A stretch of 64,000 bases of DNA from Albimonas sp963977235 (GCF_963977235.1 NZ_CAXBOD010000019.1:1-64000), one strand, 5' to 3'. Positions 1 through 8,096 are shown, numbered from the stretch's first letter. The notes: a model not told the origin generated them from the letters alone. Made by a program: numbers and translations.

Positions 1-43
1 ATTTGTAATCAGGGGGTCGGGGGTTCGAGCCCCTCGACCGGCG
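1..43 (+). tRNA. tRNA-Thr (anticodon TGT), 3' half only
   Basis: The window opens inside a tRNA gene. An anticodon loop TTTGTAA (anticodon TGT, threonine) is followed by the stem half TCAGG, a variable region, a T arm with loop TTCGAGC closed by GGGGG/CCCTC, and the acceptor strand GACCGGC with discriminator G at 43. The 5' half lies outside the window. The next bases are CCG, so a full CCA tail is not encoded and must be added after transcription. The order and spacing match alphaproteobacterial tRNA-Thr(TGT); the G discriminator is slightly unusual. Confidence 0.87.
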
Positions 44-145
44 CCGCGGTCGCCTCGAGCCGATGCCACGCCACGCGGCCGCCTGCGCCGGGCCGGCCCG
101 GCGAAGGGCGCGGGCGGGCGGCGGCGCGGGCGGGCGTCGTGGGGG

Positions 146-739
146 TCAGGCCGACAGGACCCTGGCGACACGGCGGCGGGCCTCGATCTCCTCGATCTGG
201 CGCAGGCGCGCGGCCTGCGCGTCCTCGACCTGCCGCTCGCAGGCGCCGGGGCCGTCCTTGCAGAGCTCGCGGATGCGGGCGATCGCGGCGTCGGTCTCCT
301 CGTCGAGCTGGTTGCGCAGCGTGTCAAAGAACAGGTCCCGCTCCTGCTCAGAGCGGAACGCCTCGGGCTGCAGCACGAGGGTGATCATGGGCGGGTAATC
401 GTTCATCGCGCCGGAGGCCGCGTCGACCGCCACGCCGATCACGCCCCCGAACAGGATGTTGCCGAAGGTCATCGCCTGGAACTCGGACGACAGCGTGCCG
501 GCGGCGGGCTCGAACCCCTCCTTCCGGCACACCACCGACAGGTCGTTCTTGCTCTTGGGCACCATCATCGAGCCCGGCGTGGGATTGATGAAGGCGACCG
601 TGGCCGCGCCCTGCTTGATCTCGCAGACCGCGCCCGGCGGCTGCGTGGTCACCGTGACGGTGTCGTCGGAGCCCTGGGTGATCGTCGCGCAGGCGGCGGT
701 CGACGCCAGCCCCGCGATCACGATGACGGTCCGGATCAT
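146..739 (-). CDS. Small secreted lipoprotein-like protein, PEGA-like
   Basis: This 197-residue protein has a hydrophobic signal segment (about residues 1-16) ending in STAAC, a plausible but weak lipobox with Cys17. It is followed by ATITQGS and a V-T-V-T-T-Q-P-P-G-A-V-C-E stretch, the layout of envelope proteins that carry a PEGA-type beta domain just after the lipid anchor. A Gly-rich hydrophobic patch (about 88-105) could dip into the membrane. The C-terminus (about 135-197) is charged, helical and Arg/Glu-rich. A GGGGGGAGG ribosome site precedes the ATG. Likely outer-membrane or periplasmic, but its function is unknown. It sits alone between the tRNA and the RTX gene. Confidence 0.75.
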   Translation of the reverse strand: MIRTVIVIAGLASTAACATITQGSDDTVTVTTQPPGAVCEIKQGAATVAFINPTPGSMMVPKSKNDLSVVCRKEGFEPAAGTLSSEFQAMTFGNILFGGVIGVAVDAASGAMNDYPPMITLVLQPEAFRSEQERDLFFDTLRNQLDEETDAAIARIRELCKDGPGACERQVEDAQAARLRQIEEIEARRRVARVLSA

Positions 740-784
740 GCGCCTCCCCCCTCTGAAACTCGACTCCGCCCGGCAGCGGCGAAG

Positions 785-830
785 CTGACTGAAATATTAA
801 CCTTCCAGTAATATATTCTTCATCATCATG
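785..830 (-). promoter_or_regulatory. AT-rich promoter-like patch upstream of lipoprotein gene
   Basis: A 45-bp island with several TATATT/TAATAT-like hexamers stands out from the surrounding 70+% GC DNA. It lies 45-90 bp upstream of the lipoprotein start at 739. No convincing -35 element at proper spacing was identified, so this is a promoter region by composition only. Confidence 0.35.
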
Positions 831-894
831 GCAAGCCGCCGCAGCGCGAGGCCCGGGCCCGGGCCCTGCGGCGCGGGCCTGGTCCCGCAACGAA

Positions 895-923
895 CGCGCC
901 CCCGCCGGCTGGGCGGGGGCGCG
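895..923 (-). terminator. GC-rich hairpin downstream of RTX gene
   Basis: A perfect 12-bp inverted repeat (895-906 and 912-923, 5-nt loop) lies 38 bp past the RTX stop codon on the minus strand. It is followed there by a short T-rich patch (TTCGTTGC). It is a plausible intrinsic terminator, though the T tract is weak. Confidence 0.55.
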
Positions 924-960
924 CGGTTTCGCAGGGTCGCGGGATCAGAAGAGGTCGGGA

Positions 961-1935
961 TCAGAAGAGGAGGCCGCCGTCCTCGAAGTCGAAGATGCCC
1001 GCGGTCAGGTCGAGGAGCGAGAAGTCGAGGATCGTCACCTCCCCCTCGTCCAGGCCAAGCACCACGGAATCCCCGACCTGGAGCGCCACGCCCAGGACGT
1101 CGAGCAGGTTGGAAATGCCCCCGGCGCCGGAGAGGTCGATCGAGTCCTCCGCGGCGTCGAAGTCCTCGAGCGTGTCGGCGCCGCCGCTGAACACGAACTC
1201 GTCCGCGCCCGCGCCGCCGCGCAGGACGTTGTCGCCCGCGCCTCCGTCGAGCACGTCGGCGCCCTCGCCGCCCTCGATCGTGTCATCGCCGCCGCCGCCC
1301 ATCAGCGCGTCGTCGCCGGCGCCGCCGAACAGGCGGTCGTCGTCTCCGCCGCCCCAGAGGCGGTCGGCGCCCGCTTCGCCGAAGAGACGGTCCGCGCCGC
1401 TTCCGCCGCGAAGCGCGTCGTCGCCCTCGCCGCCGCGGAGCAGGTCGTTCGCGCCGCCGCCGCGCAGCTGGTCGGCGCCCGCGCCCCCGAACAGCGCATC
1501 CTCGCCGCCGCCCCCGCGCAGGAGGTCCGCGCCGCCGCCGCCGAAGAGCCGGTCGTCGTCGCCGCCCCCCCGGATCACGTCGGCGCGGGCGCCGCCGTAG
1601 AGCGCGTCCTCGCCCTTGCCGCCGGCGAGCAGGTCGCGCCCGCCGCCGCCGCGCAGTTCGTCGTCGCCGGCGCCGCCGAACAGCGAATCCCGCCCCAGCC
1701 CGCCGAGCAGCATGTCATCCCCGGCGCCGCCTCTCAGGATGTCGGCCTGGCGCATGCCGAACAGCGCGTCGGCGCCCTGGCCGCCGCGCAACTCGTCCTG
1801 GCCCTGGCCGCCGCTCAGCTCGTCGTCGCCGCGCTTTCCGAAGACGTCGTCGTCCCCGGCCCTGGCGATGACGACATCGTCGCCCGGGCCTCCGAACAGG
1901 GCTTCCGAGGTGCGATTCCCGACAATTCTGGACAT
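961..1935 (-). CDS. RTX calcium-binding repeat protein
   Basis: The 324-residue protein consists almost wholly of about 25 consecutive nonapeptides of the type GGxGxDxLx (for example GGAGDDMLL, GGLGRDSLF), from about residue 12 to 245. Such repeats bind Ca2+ and fold into a parallel beta-roll after type I secretion. The tail (FVFSGGADTLEDFD and the following 70 residues, acidic and ending in GGLLF) resembles C-terminal type I secretion signals. There is no catalytic domain. The ATG at 1935 was chosen because a GGAGGA ribosome site sits just before it; a GTG four codons upstream (1947) would bury that site. No ABC/HlyD/TolC secretion genes are nearby. The role could be adhesin, matrix or S-layer-like. 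Confidence 0.88.
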   Translation of the reverse strand: MSRIVGNRTSEALFGGPGDDVVIARAGDDDVFGKRGDDELSGGQGQDELRGGQGADALFGMRQADILRGGAGDDMLLGGLGRDSLFGGAGDDELRGGGGRDLLAGGKGEDALYGGARADVIRGGGDDDRLFGGGGADLLRGGGGEDALFGGAGADQLRGGGANDLLRGGEGDDALRGGSGADRLFGEAGADRLWGGGDDDRLFGGAGDDALMGGGGDDTIEGGEGADVLDGGAGDNVLRGGAGADEFVFSGGADTLEDFDAAEDSIDLSGAGGISNLLDVLGVALQVGDSVVLGLDEGEVTILDFSLLDLTAGIFDFEDGGLLF

Positions 1936-2029
1936 GACTTCCTCCACTTTCTCGCCGGTCCTGTCCCCCCAGAGGATCGGCAGTTTGTGGTCCAGATACG
2001 GGTGTGCGGCCTCCGAAGTTTCAACTTGA

Positions 2030-2045
2030 GCGGGATTTTTCCCGC
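2030..2045 (-). terminator. Small hairpin after SDR gene
   Basis: GCGGGA and TCCCGC pair around a 4-nt loop just downstream of the SDR stop codon, between the SDR and RTX genes. The stem is short (6 bp) with no T tract on the minus strand, so it is only a weak terminator candidate. Confidence 0.3.
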
Positions 2046-2056
2046 GGCGGGCTCCG

Positions 2057-2830
2057 TCAGGGGTTCATCTGGCTGCCGCCGTTCACCGACAGGCGCTGGC
2101 CGGTGATGTAGCTCGAGGCGTCCGACAGCAGGAAGGCGACGGGGGCGGCGACCTCCTCGGGCTGGGCCCAGCGGGCCAGCGGAATGCGGGCGAGGTAGGT
2201 GTCGCGGAACTTCTCGCCGCGGATGGTCTCGGTCATCGGGGTCTCGACCATGCCGAAGGCGACGGTGTTGGCGCGCACGTTGTAGCGCGCGAACTCCCGC
2301 GCCGCGGCCATCGAGGTTCCGATGATCCCGGCCTTGGCGGTGGCGTAGTTCGCCTGGCCGATGGTCCCCTGCACGCCCGCGTCCGAGGAGATGTCGACGA
2401 TCGAGCCGCCGCTCTCGTCCCCGGCCTTGTGGCGGGCGATGCAGTGGGCGCCGAAGGCCTGCAGGAACAGGAAGGCGCCGGTCAGATGCACGTCGAGCAC
2501 CAGGCGCCACTGCTCGAGCGTCATCTTGTGGATCATCGCGGGGCGGGTGAGGCCGGCCATGTTCACCAGCCCGTGCACCGCGCCGAACTTCGAGACGGCC
2601 TCGGCCACCACCGCGCCGGCGAAGTCCGGCTCGGAAACGTCGCCGATCATGCGCAGGGCGCGGTCCTCGCCCAGCTCGGCGCGGGCGGCGGCCAGCGCCT
2701 CGGCGTTCATGTCGACCAGCGCGACGGTCCCGCCCAGCGCCACGACCAGCCGCGCGACGGCCAGGCCGATGCCCTGCCCCGCTCCGGTGACGATGACGCT
2801 GCGGCCTTCCAGGCTCATGGGGTTTATCAT
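2057..2830 (-). CDS. SDR-family NAD(P)-dependent oxidoreductase
   Basis: This is a classical short-chain dehydrogenase/reductase of 257 residues. The cofactor-binding motif TGAGQGIG is at about 15-22, an acidic residue follows beta-2 (ALVDMN, suggesting NAD(H)), NMAG stands where NNAG is usual (about 91), and the catalytic set is Ser in DISSDAG with YATAK (Tyr-x3-Lys). The C-terminal SYITGQRLSVNGG is typical of FabG-like enzymes. The ATG at 2830 has a GGAGGAG ribosome site. It would oxidise a hydroxyl or reduce a ketone; the substrate is unknown. The nearby monooxygenase and quinone oxidoreductase suggest degradation of a cyclic or aromatic ketone, an inference from context. Confidence 0.93.
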   Translation of the reverse strand: MINPMSLEGRSVIVTGAGQGIGLAVARLVVALGGTVALVDMNAEALAAARAELGEDRALRMIGDVSEPDFAGAVVAEAVSKFGAVHGLVNMAGLTRPAMIHKMTLEQWRLVLDVHLTGAFLFLQAFGAHCIARHKAGDESGGSIVDISSDAGVQGTIGQANYATAKAGIIGTSMAAAREFARYNVRANTVAFGMVETPMTETIRGEKFRDTYLARIPLARWAQPEEVAAPVAFLLSDASSYITGQRLSVNGGSQMNP

Positions 2831-2883
2831 GGGGTCTCCTCCCTCGCGGGCCGTTGATCGGCCCGATGTTCGGGCCCGCCGCC

Positions 2884-3927
2884 TCAGGCGGCGGGCGTCA
2901 GGGTCCAGCGCAGCGCCTCGCCCTCGGGGCGCGCCTCGACGTCGATGAAGGCGCGGTGGGAGGCGACGGCGCCGCGCCACAGCTCGGTCCAGCAGGCGAG
3001 CAGATCCTCGCGCGCCTCGCCCTCGATGCCGCGGACGACGCGCAGGCCCTGATGGCGGATCGCGGCGGTCCGGCCGGCGACCTCGACCTCGGCCGCGTCG
3101 CCCATGCCTGCGAACATCGCGGCGAGGAAGGCCGCCGCCTCGGCCGGGCCCGCGTCCTCCCCCCCCACGGCCGCGGCCATGCGGCGGTATTCCTGAAGGC
3201 CGATCAGCCGGGCCGAGAGGCGGCCGAGCTCCACCGCCCGCTCGCGGCCCAGCACGGCCGAGAGCTCCCGGATCCCGTTGCGGCAGTATTCGACGGCGTA
3301 GTTGCGGCCGGCGCGGGCCAGACGCTCGGCGCTCCACTGCTCGGCGGGGGGCGCGGGCTGGGCGGCGGGATCGAAGGGCGGCGGACGCTCGGCGGGGGCG
3401 AAGCGCAGGCGCTCATGCTCGCCCAGCTCCCGGTCTTCCTCGATGAAATAGCCGCACAGGCCGAACTGCCCGCTCATGTCCTCGGAAACGCACACGAAGC
3501 CCAGGCGCGGGTTCTCCAGCGAGACGCCGTTCTGCGCGTACCAACCGCGCAGGAACCCGCGCGAGGCCTCGATCGGGATGCCGCAGATCACCGCCCCGTC
3601 GTACATCCAGCGCGGGTGGCGGAAACGGACCCAGGCCTTGCGGGGACCCTCTTCCATGTATTCCACCGCCACGCCGCCGACGCCGTTCGACAGCACATGG
3701 TAGCGCGCGCAGGCGACGGCGTGGGGCAGTCCCTCGAGCCCCAGTTTCGCGAAGCTCGAGAGGAACTTGTCATGGTGCTGGCGGCGGAACAGGCGGAACA
3801 TCCACTCGCCCACCGCCTCGGGCCCCTCGCGGGTGGCGACCATCAGCTGCAGCCCCAGCAGCCACTGGTGATGCAGCCGCGCCTGCGCCTCGATCGCCGC
3901 GTCATGGGCCGTGCCGCTCGCATCCAT
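2884..3927 (-). CDS. Conserved-looking protein of unknown function, 347 aa
   Basis: I do not recognise this family with confidence. The protein is soluble with no signal peptide. The N-terminal half (1-190) carries aromatic-rich segments such as FRHPRWMYDG and NPRLGFVCVSEDMSG; a Pro/Ala linker (about 205-220) follows. The C-terminal half (about 225-347) is helical and then a compact sheet, with a faint resemblance to the L-2-amino-thiazoline-4-carboxylate hydrolase-like fold. The ATG at 3927 follows an AGGGAG ribosome site. It is divergent from the flavin monooxygenase across a 183-bp shared intergenic region with an inverted repeat, and sits 53 bp upstream of the SDR on the same strand, so a role in the same ketone pathway is likely. 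Confidence 0.7.
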   Translation of the reverse strand: MDASGTAHDAAIEAQARLHHQWLLGLQLMVATREGPEAVGEWMFRLFRRQHHDKFLSSFAKLGLEGLPHAVACARYHVLSNGVGGVAVEYMEEGPRKAWVRFRHPRWMYDGAVICGIPIEASRGFLRGWYAQNGVSLENPRLGFVCVSEDMSGQFGLCGYFIEEDRELGEHERLRFAPAERPPPFDPAAQPAPPAEQWSAERLARAGRNYAVEYCRNGIRELSAVLGRERAVELGRLSARLIGLQEYRRMAAAVGGEDAGPAEAAAFLAAMFAGMGDAAEVEVAGRTAAIRHQGLRVVRGIEGEAREDLLACWTELWRGAVASHRAFIDVEARPEGEALRWTLTPAA

Positions 3928-3996
3928 CGACGTCTCCCTGTGCTCCGGTTTCGCGCGGAGCCTAGCGGCGGCGCGCCGCGGCGGCCAGACGAATTG

Positions 3997-4012
3997 CTTG
4001 CCGGTCGGCAGG
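3997..4012. promoter_or_regulatory. Inverted repeat, candidate TetR-type operator
   Basis: CTTGCCGGTCGGCAGG contains the perfect repeat TGCCG-GT-CGGCA (3999-4010) and lies between the divergent unknown gene (start 3927) and the monooxygenase (start 4111). A related sequence, CTTGCCGGCCGGTCGG, lies at 6976-6991 upstream of the quinone oxidoreductase. The length and symmetry suit a TetR-family operator, but no such regulator gene is in the window. Confidence 0.45.
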
Positions 4013-4110
4013 TGATCTGCGCCCGCGAACGCGATACACTGCCCCGCGAACGCCCTGCCCGGCGCGCGCATGCGGCCGCAGGACCGGGGCGACCAGATGG
4101 GAGGAGCGCG

Positions 4111-5808
4111 ATGCGCATCGAGAATGAGGGCGCGCCCGGGGCCGAGACGCCCGAGCGGCGCGACGCCGTGGTGGTCGGCGCCGGGGTCTGCGGGATCTAC
4201 CAGCTCTACCGGCTGCGGGAGATGGGGCTCGACGTCGTCTCGCTCGACGCCAACCCCGCGCCGGGCGGCACCTGGTGGATGAACCGCTACCCCGGCGCGC
4301 GCTTCGATTCCGAGAGCTACACCTATGGCTTCTCGTTCTCGAAGGCGCTGCTCGAGGAATGGAACTGGTCCGAGCGGTTCAGCGCCCAGCCCGAGAACCT
4401 GCGCTATCTCGACTTCGTGGTGGACCGGCTGGACCTGCGCCGCCTGATGCGCTTCGACTCGCGCGTGACCGCCGCCCGCTGGGACGACGCCCGCAACCTG
4501 TGGCGGGTCGAGGTCGAGGGCGCCCGCCCCATCGAGTGCCGCTGGCTGTTCATGGGCATCGGCGTGCTCTCCCGCCCCACCATGCCCCGGATCGAGGGCG
4601 TGGGCGCGTTCAAGGGCCCCGCTTTCCACACCTACGACTGGCCCCATGAGGGCGTGGACCTCGCCGGCAAGCGGGTGGGGATCATCGGAACCGGCGCCAC
4701 CGGCATTCAGGTGATCGCCGAGATCGCCGACAAGGTCGGCTCGCTGACCGTCTTCCAGCGCCGCCCGAACTGGAGCGCGCCGCTCAACAACGGCCCGATT
4801 TCGGCGCAGGAGATGGCCGACATCAAGACCCGCTACGACGAGATCTTCGCCACCTGCGCGGCCTCTCCGGGCGGGTTCGAGCATGTGCCCGCGCGCACCG
4901 GCTTCTGGGAGGCGACCCCCGAGGAACGCCGCGCCCTGTGGGATCGCCTCTACGACCAGCCCGGCTTCGGCATCTGGCTGTCGAACTACAAGGAGATCTT
5001 CTTCGACGAGAAGGCCAACGCCGAGTTCTCGGACTACATCGCAGAGCGGATCCGCGGCCGGGTGAACGACCCCGCCACGGCCGAGAAGCTGATCCCCAGC
5101 GACCACGGTTTCGGCTGGGCGCGCGTGCCGCTCGAGACCCGGTATTTCGAGGCCTACAACCGCGACAACGTCGAGCTGGTCGACATCTCGCAGACCCCCA
5201 TCGAGCGGGTGACCGAGACCGGCATCCGCACCTCGGAGCGCGAGTTCGAGCTTGACCTGATCGTCTACGCCACCGGCTTCGACGCCGTCACCGGAGCCTT
5301 CGACATGCTCGAGATCGAGGGCCGCGACGGCGTCAAGCTGAACGAGAAGTGGACCCCCGATCCCAGCACCTGGCTGGGCATCATGAGCCACGGCTTCCCC
5401 AACCTGTTCACGCCCTCGGGGCCGCAGAGCAGTTCGGCCTCGGTGAACTACCCCCGCTCCATCGAGATGTGCGTGAACTTCGTCTCCTCGCTGATGGAGC
5501 ACGCGCTGGCCCGCGGCGCGAAGCGGATCGAGCCGACGCAGGCGGCCGAGGACGCCTGGGTGACCCATGTGCGCGAGATGTACGACATGCTGCTGCTGCG
5601 CAAGTCGCGCTCGTGGTTCACCGGCTACAACTCCAACATCGAGGGGCGCGAGATCGGCAAGGTCCGCCACATCGTCTACAACGGCGGCGCGCCGAAGTAT
5701 CAGCGCACGCTCGAGCGCACCGCCGCCGAGGGGTTCCAGGGCCTGATCTTCGACGGCAAGGCGCCGGCCGAGGCGGACGCCGCCCCCGCGGTCCCCGCCC
5801 GGGCCTGA
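4111..5808 (+). CDS. Baeyer-Villiger-type flavin monooxygenase
   Basis: This 565-residue class B flavoprotein monooxygenase would use NADPH, O2 and FAD to insert oxygen into a ketone, giving an ester or lactone. An FAD Rossmann motif GAGVCG is at 23-28. The type I BVMO fingerprint F-x-G-x3-H-x3-W-P is complete (Phe167 to Pro178, with His173 and Trp177). A second dinucleotide motif GTGATG is at 193-198 and ATGFD appears near residue 390. The GGTWWMNRYPGARFDSES segment is typical of cyclohexanone/phenylacetone monooxygenases. The ATG at 4111 has a strong GGGAGGAG site. The length fits the family (about 540-600). The neighbouring SDR could produce the ketone; no lactonase is adjacent. Confidence 0.92.
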   Translation: MRIENEGAPGAETPERRDAVVVGAGVCGIYQLYRLREMGLDVVSLDANPAPGGTWWMNRYPGARFDSESYTYGFSFSKALLEEWNWSERFSAQPENLRYLDFVVDRLDLRRLMRFDSRVTAARWDDARNLWRVEVEGARPIECRWLFMGIGVLSRPTMPRIEGVGAFKGPAFHTYDWPHEGVDLAGKRVGIIGTGATGIQVIAEIADKVGSLTVFQRRPNWSAPLNNGPISAQEMADIKTRYDEIFATCAASPGGFEHVPARTGFWEATPEERRALWDRLYDQPGFGIWLSNYKEIFFDEKANAEFSDYIAERIRGRVNDPATAEKLIPSDHGFGWARVPLETRYFEAYNRDNVELVDISQTPIERVTETGIRTSEREFELDLIVYATGFDAVTGAFDMLEIEGRDGVKLNEKWTPDPSTWLGIMSHGFPNLFTPSGPQSSSASVNYPRSIEMCVNFVSSLMEHALARGAKRIEPTQAAEDAWVTHVREMYDMLLLRKSRSWFTGYNSNIEGREIGKVRHIVYNGGAPKYQRTLERTAAEGFQGLIFDGKAPAEADAAPAVPARA

Positions 5809-5822
5809 GCGCGGCTCAGGGA

Positions 5823-5846
5823 GGCTCCGGGGTCTTCCCCGGGGCC
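5823..5846. terminator. Bidirectional GC hairpin between convergent genes
   Basis: A 10-bp stem (one G-T pair) with loop TCTT separates the ends of the convergent monooxygenase and quinone-oxidoreductase genes. It has no T tract. Its position supports a shared terminator. Confidence 0.5.
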
Positions 5847-5918
5847 GCCTTGGGCGCCGCCGCGATCCGCGATCCCTGAGCGCCGCCGCGGCCCGCGGCT
5901 TCGCGACCGGTCGCGCCC

Positions 5919-6905
5919 TCAGTCCAGCGTCGGATCCACCGCCAGCAGGGTCTTCGCCGAGCCCGCGCCGGTCAGCGCGAATTCCAGCGCCGCCGTCGCC
6001 TCCTCGAACGGGAACACCCGGCCGACGGGAGGGACCAGCCGGCCCTCGGCGACCCAGTCGAGCAGTTCGCCCAGCGCGCGCTCGGCCGCCTCGGGCTCGA
6101 AGACGGCCGAGAACTGGCGGTAGTCGACCCCGACCAGCGAGGCGCCCTTGAGCAACGGCAGATTCACCGGCAGGGCCGGGATCTCGCCGCCGGCAAAGCC
6201 GATCACCAGGTGCCGCCCGCCCCAGCGCAGCGAGCGGAAGGCGGGTTGCATCAGCGGGCCGGCGACGGGGTCGAACACCACGTCGACGCCTTCGGGCGCC
6301 AGCGCCTTGAGCCGCTCGCGCCAGCCCTCGGGCTCGCGGTCGAGGCTGGCATGGGCGCCGGCGGCCTCGGCGGCGGCGCGCTTCTCGGGCGTGGAGGCGA
6401 CGGCGATCACCCGCGCGCCCATCGCCCGGCCCACCTGCACCGCGGCCATGCCCGTGCCGCCGGCCGCGCCGATCACCAGCAGCGTCTCGCCCGCCGCAAG
6501 CCTTGCCCGGTCGCGCAGCCCATGCAGGGCCGTGAGGTAGTTGACCCGGAACCCCGCGGCCTGGGCGAGGCTCATCGTGGGGGGGATCGCGCGCACGTCG
6601 CGGGCCGTGGCCAGCGCGCCTTGCGCGAAGCCGCCCGACACCTTCGCCATCACCCGGTCGCCGGGGGAGACGTCCCAGGACCCCTCGCCCAGCGCCTCGA
6701 CCACCCCTGCCACCTCGCCCCCCGGCACGTGCGGCAGCGGCGGCTTGACCTGGTAGCGGCCCAGCGAGACCAGCGCGTCGACATAGCCGACGCCGCAGTA
6801 TCCCACCCGCAGGCGGAGCTCTCCCGCCCCCGGCTCGGGCGTGGGCAGCTCGACCTGACGATAGGCGTCGATGGACTCGAGGCTGGCGGCCTGGATCGCC
6901 TTCAT
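5919..6905 (-). CDS. NADPH:quinone oxidoreductase-like MDR enzyme
   Basis: This 328-residue medium-chain dehydrogenase/reductase is of the zinc-free quinone oxidoreductase class. An N-terminal GroES-like barrel (1-120) carries GYCGVGYVDALVSLGRY and PHVPGGEVAGVV. The Rossmann domain has GAAGGTGMAAVQ (about 146-157) and the NADPH-type segment VIAVASTPEKR. It lacks the structural-zinc cysteine cluster. Such proteins reduce quinones or enoyl/enone substrates with NADPH. The ATG at 6905 has a GGGAGAG site. It is convergent with the monooxygenase, and its upstream region carries a motif resembling the 3997-4012 repeat, suggesting co-regulation. Confidence 0.88.
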   Translation of the reverse strand: MKAIQAASLESIDAYRQVELPTPEPGAGELRLRVGYCGVGYVDALVSLGRYQVKPPLPHVPGGEVAGVVEALGEGSWDVSPGDRVMAKVSGGFAQGALATARDVRAIPPTMSLAQAAGFRVNYLTALHGLRDRARLAAGETLLVIGAAGGTGMAAVQVGRAMGARVIAVASTPEKRAAAEAAGAHASLDREPEGWRERLKALAPEGVDVVFDPVAGPLMQPAFRSLRWGGRHLVIGFAGGEIPALPVNLPLLKGASLVGVDYRQFSAVFEPEAAERALGELLDWVAEGRLVPPVGRVFPFEEATAALEFALTGAGSAKTLLAVDPTLD

Positions 6906-7433
6906 GCGCGGTTCTCTCCCGGGGCGGCGGCGGTTGCGGCGTGCACGATGGCGGGCGTCGCGGGCCGAGGCAAGACTTGCCGGCCGGTCGGTCGACACGC
7001 CTCCCGATCCTCCCCGCCAGGGTTGATCGCCGCGACGTCATCCCGCTCCCGAAGACCGACCGCGCGCCGTGATTCGGGGGCGTCCACGCCGCCGGCCTGC
7101 CGCCCGACGCTGCGATGCGGACCTGTCCGGCGGTGGTCAGCTTCCGGCGGTCCTGCCCGCCCTGGGGGTCGCCGCGGAGCGCAGCATCGTGGCAACGGCA
7201 AACACCGAGCCGTCGCCGGCGAGCCTGTTGAAACGCCTCGCAGAACCGCGAGGGCGGCCGCTCCGTTGACAAGGTTGACGTTTGCGTCAGCAAATTGTTG
7301 ACACACCAAGCCGTTGTTAAAAATACGTAAATCGACAAATCGGGCTTTTTCTGATAACACTTTTTTTACAAAGACGCCCGGCGCGGCGCCCCACCGCCCA
7401 GGATCAATCGCGTCGCAAGCGGAGGAAGCCCCC
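6906..7433. other. 528-bp intergenic region with AT-rich block
   Basis: No convincing gene is seen here. The first part holds the CTTGCCGG-type motif (6976-6991). From about 7265 to 7375 the composition switches to AT-rich, with two TTGACA hexamers (7266-7271, 7298-7303) and runs of A and T. This is the likely promoter zone of the downstream acetate locus. No clean -10 at 16-18 bp spacing was found for either TTGACA. Confidence 0.5.
7265..7375 (+). promoter_or_regulatory. AT-rich promoter region of the acs/symporter locus
   Basis: A roughly 110-bp AT-rich block directly upstream of the acs remnant contains two TTGACA -35-like hexamers, the run GTTAAAAATACGTAAAT, and TCTGATAAC followed by a T7 run. 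The block may have survived because the DUF4212 and symporter genes still need a promoter. The exact start site is not resolved. Confidence 0.45.
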
Positions 7434-8096
7434 ATGACCGCCCCGCCCGGAACCGCCCTTGCCGATCCCCCCCGGCACGCGCCTCCCGCCGGGATCGCGG
7501 CCGCAGCCCGCGCCGACGCCGCGCGCGACGCCGAGCTTCACGCCCGCTCGGTCGCCGACCCCGAGGGATTGTGGGCCGAGCAGGGCCGGCGGCTCGAATG
7601 GATGCGCCCCCGCACGCGGTCCGAGGACACCTCGTTCGCGCCCGACGGCGTCTCGATCCGCGGGTTCGAGGACGGCGCCCTGAACGGGGCGGCCGACTGC
7701 ATCGACCGGCGCCTCGCGACCCGCGCCTGGCAGACCGCAACCATCTTCGAGCCGGACGCCCCCGAGGAGCCCGTCCGGCACATCAGCGGCGCCGAGCCCG
7801 GCCCGGCCACCCTGCCCGACTTCGGGATGCAGCCCGCAGTGCTCGACGCCCCGAGACGAGAGCTCGAGGAACCGGCCGAGGGCGTGCTGGCGATCAAGGG
7901 CAGCCGGCCCGGTCAGATGCGCGCCATCTGGCTGGATCACGAGCCCTTCGCGCAGACCTGTTTCGGGATGTTCGCCGGCGACGATGCCTCGGCCGATGCC
8001 TGCCGACGGGACGCGGACCGGACGGACGCGCCGGGCGAGACCTCGAGGCTGGCCGACCCGGCCATGGTCGACGTCCCGGAGACGGCGCTCGCCTGA
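7434..8096 (+). pseudogene. acs: Acetyl-CoA synthetase remnant with two in-frame internal deletions
   Basis: The 220-codon frame is a collapsed acs gene. Residues 44-117 match the N-terminal part of acetyl-CoA synthetase (WAEQGRRLEWM, TSFAPDGVSI, FEDGALN, CIDRRLATR). Residues 120-194 match a segment about 310 residues further on (FGMQPAVLD, PGQMRAIWLDHEPFAQT, then ACRRDAD for GARRDED). Residues 201-211 (GETSRLADPAM) match the extreme C-terminus (GDTSTLADPGV). The missing parts include the AMP-binding P-loop, TWWQTE, the A8 hinge and the PKTRSGK acetylation site, so no activity is possible. Both junctions keep the frame, and several conserved residues inside the retained blocks are also changed. 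It sits in the normal acs position upstream of DUF4212 and the symporter. Confidence 0.85.

Noticed and set aside
1186..1900. Repetitive DNA resembling a CRISPR or satellite array
   Set aside because: The 27-nt periodicity reflects the nonapeptide RTX repeats; there are no identical repeats with unique spacers.
2884..7338. A minus-strand frame open for nearly 1500 codons
   Set aside because: Only the 2884-3927 part codes plausibly. The rest runs antisense to the flavin monooxygenase and the quinone oxidoreductase region and reads as Arg/Ala/Gly-rich nonsense; at about 70% GC, stop codons are rare in shadow frames.
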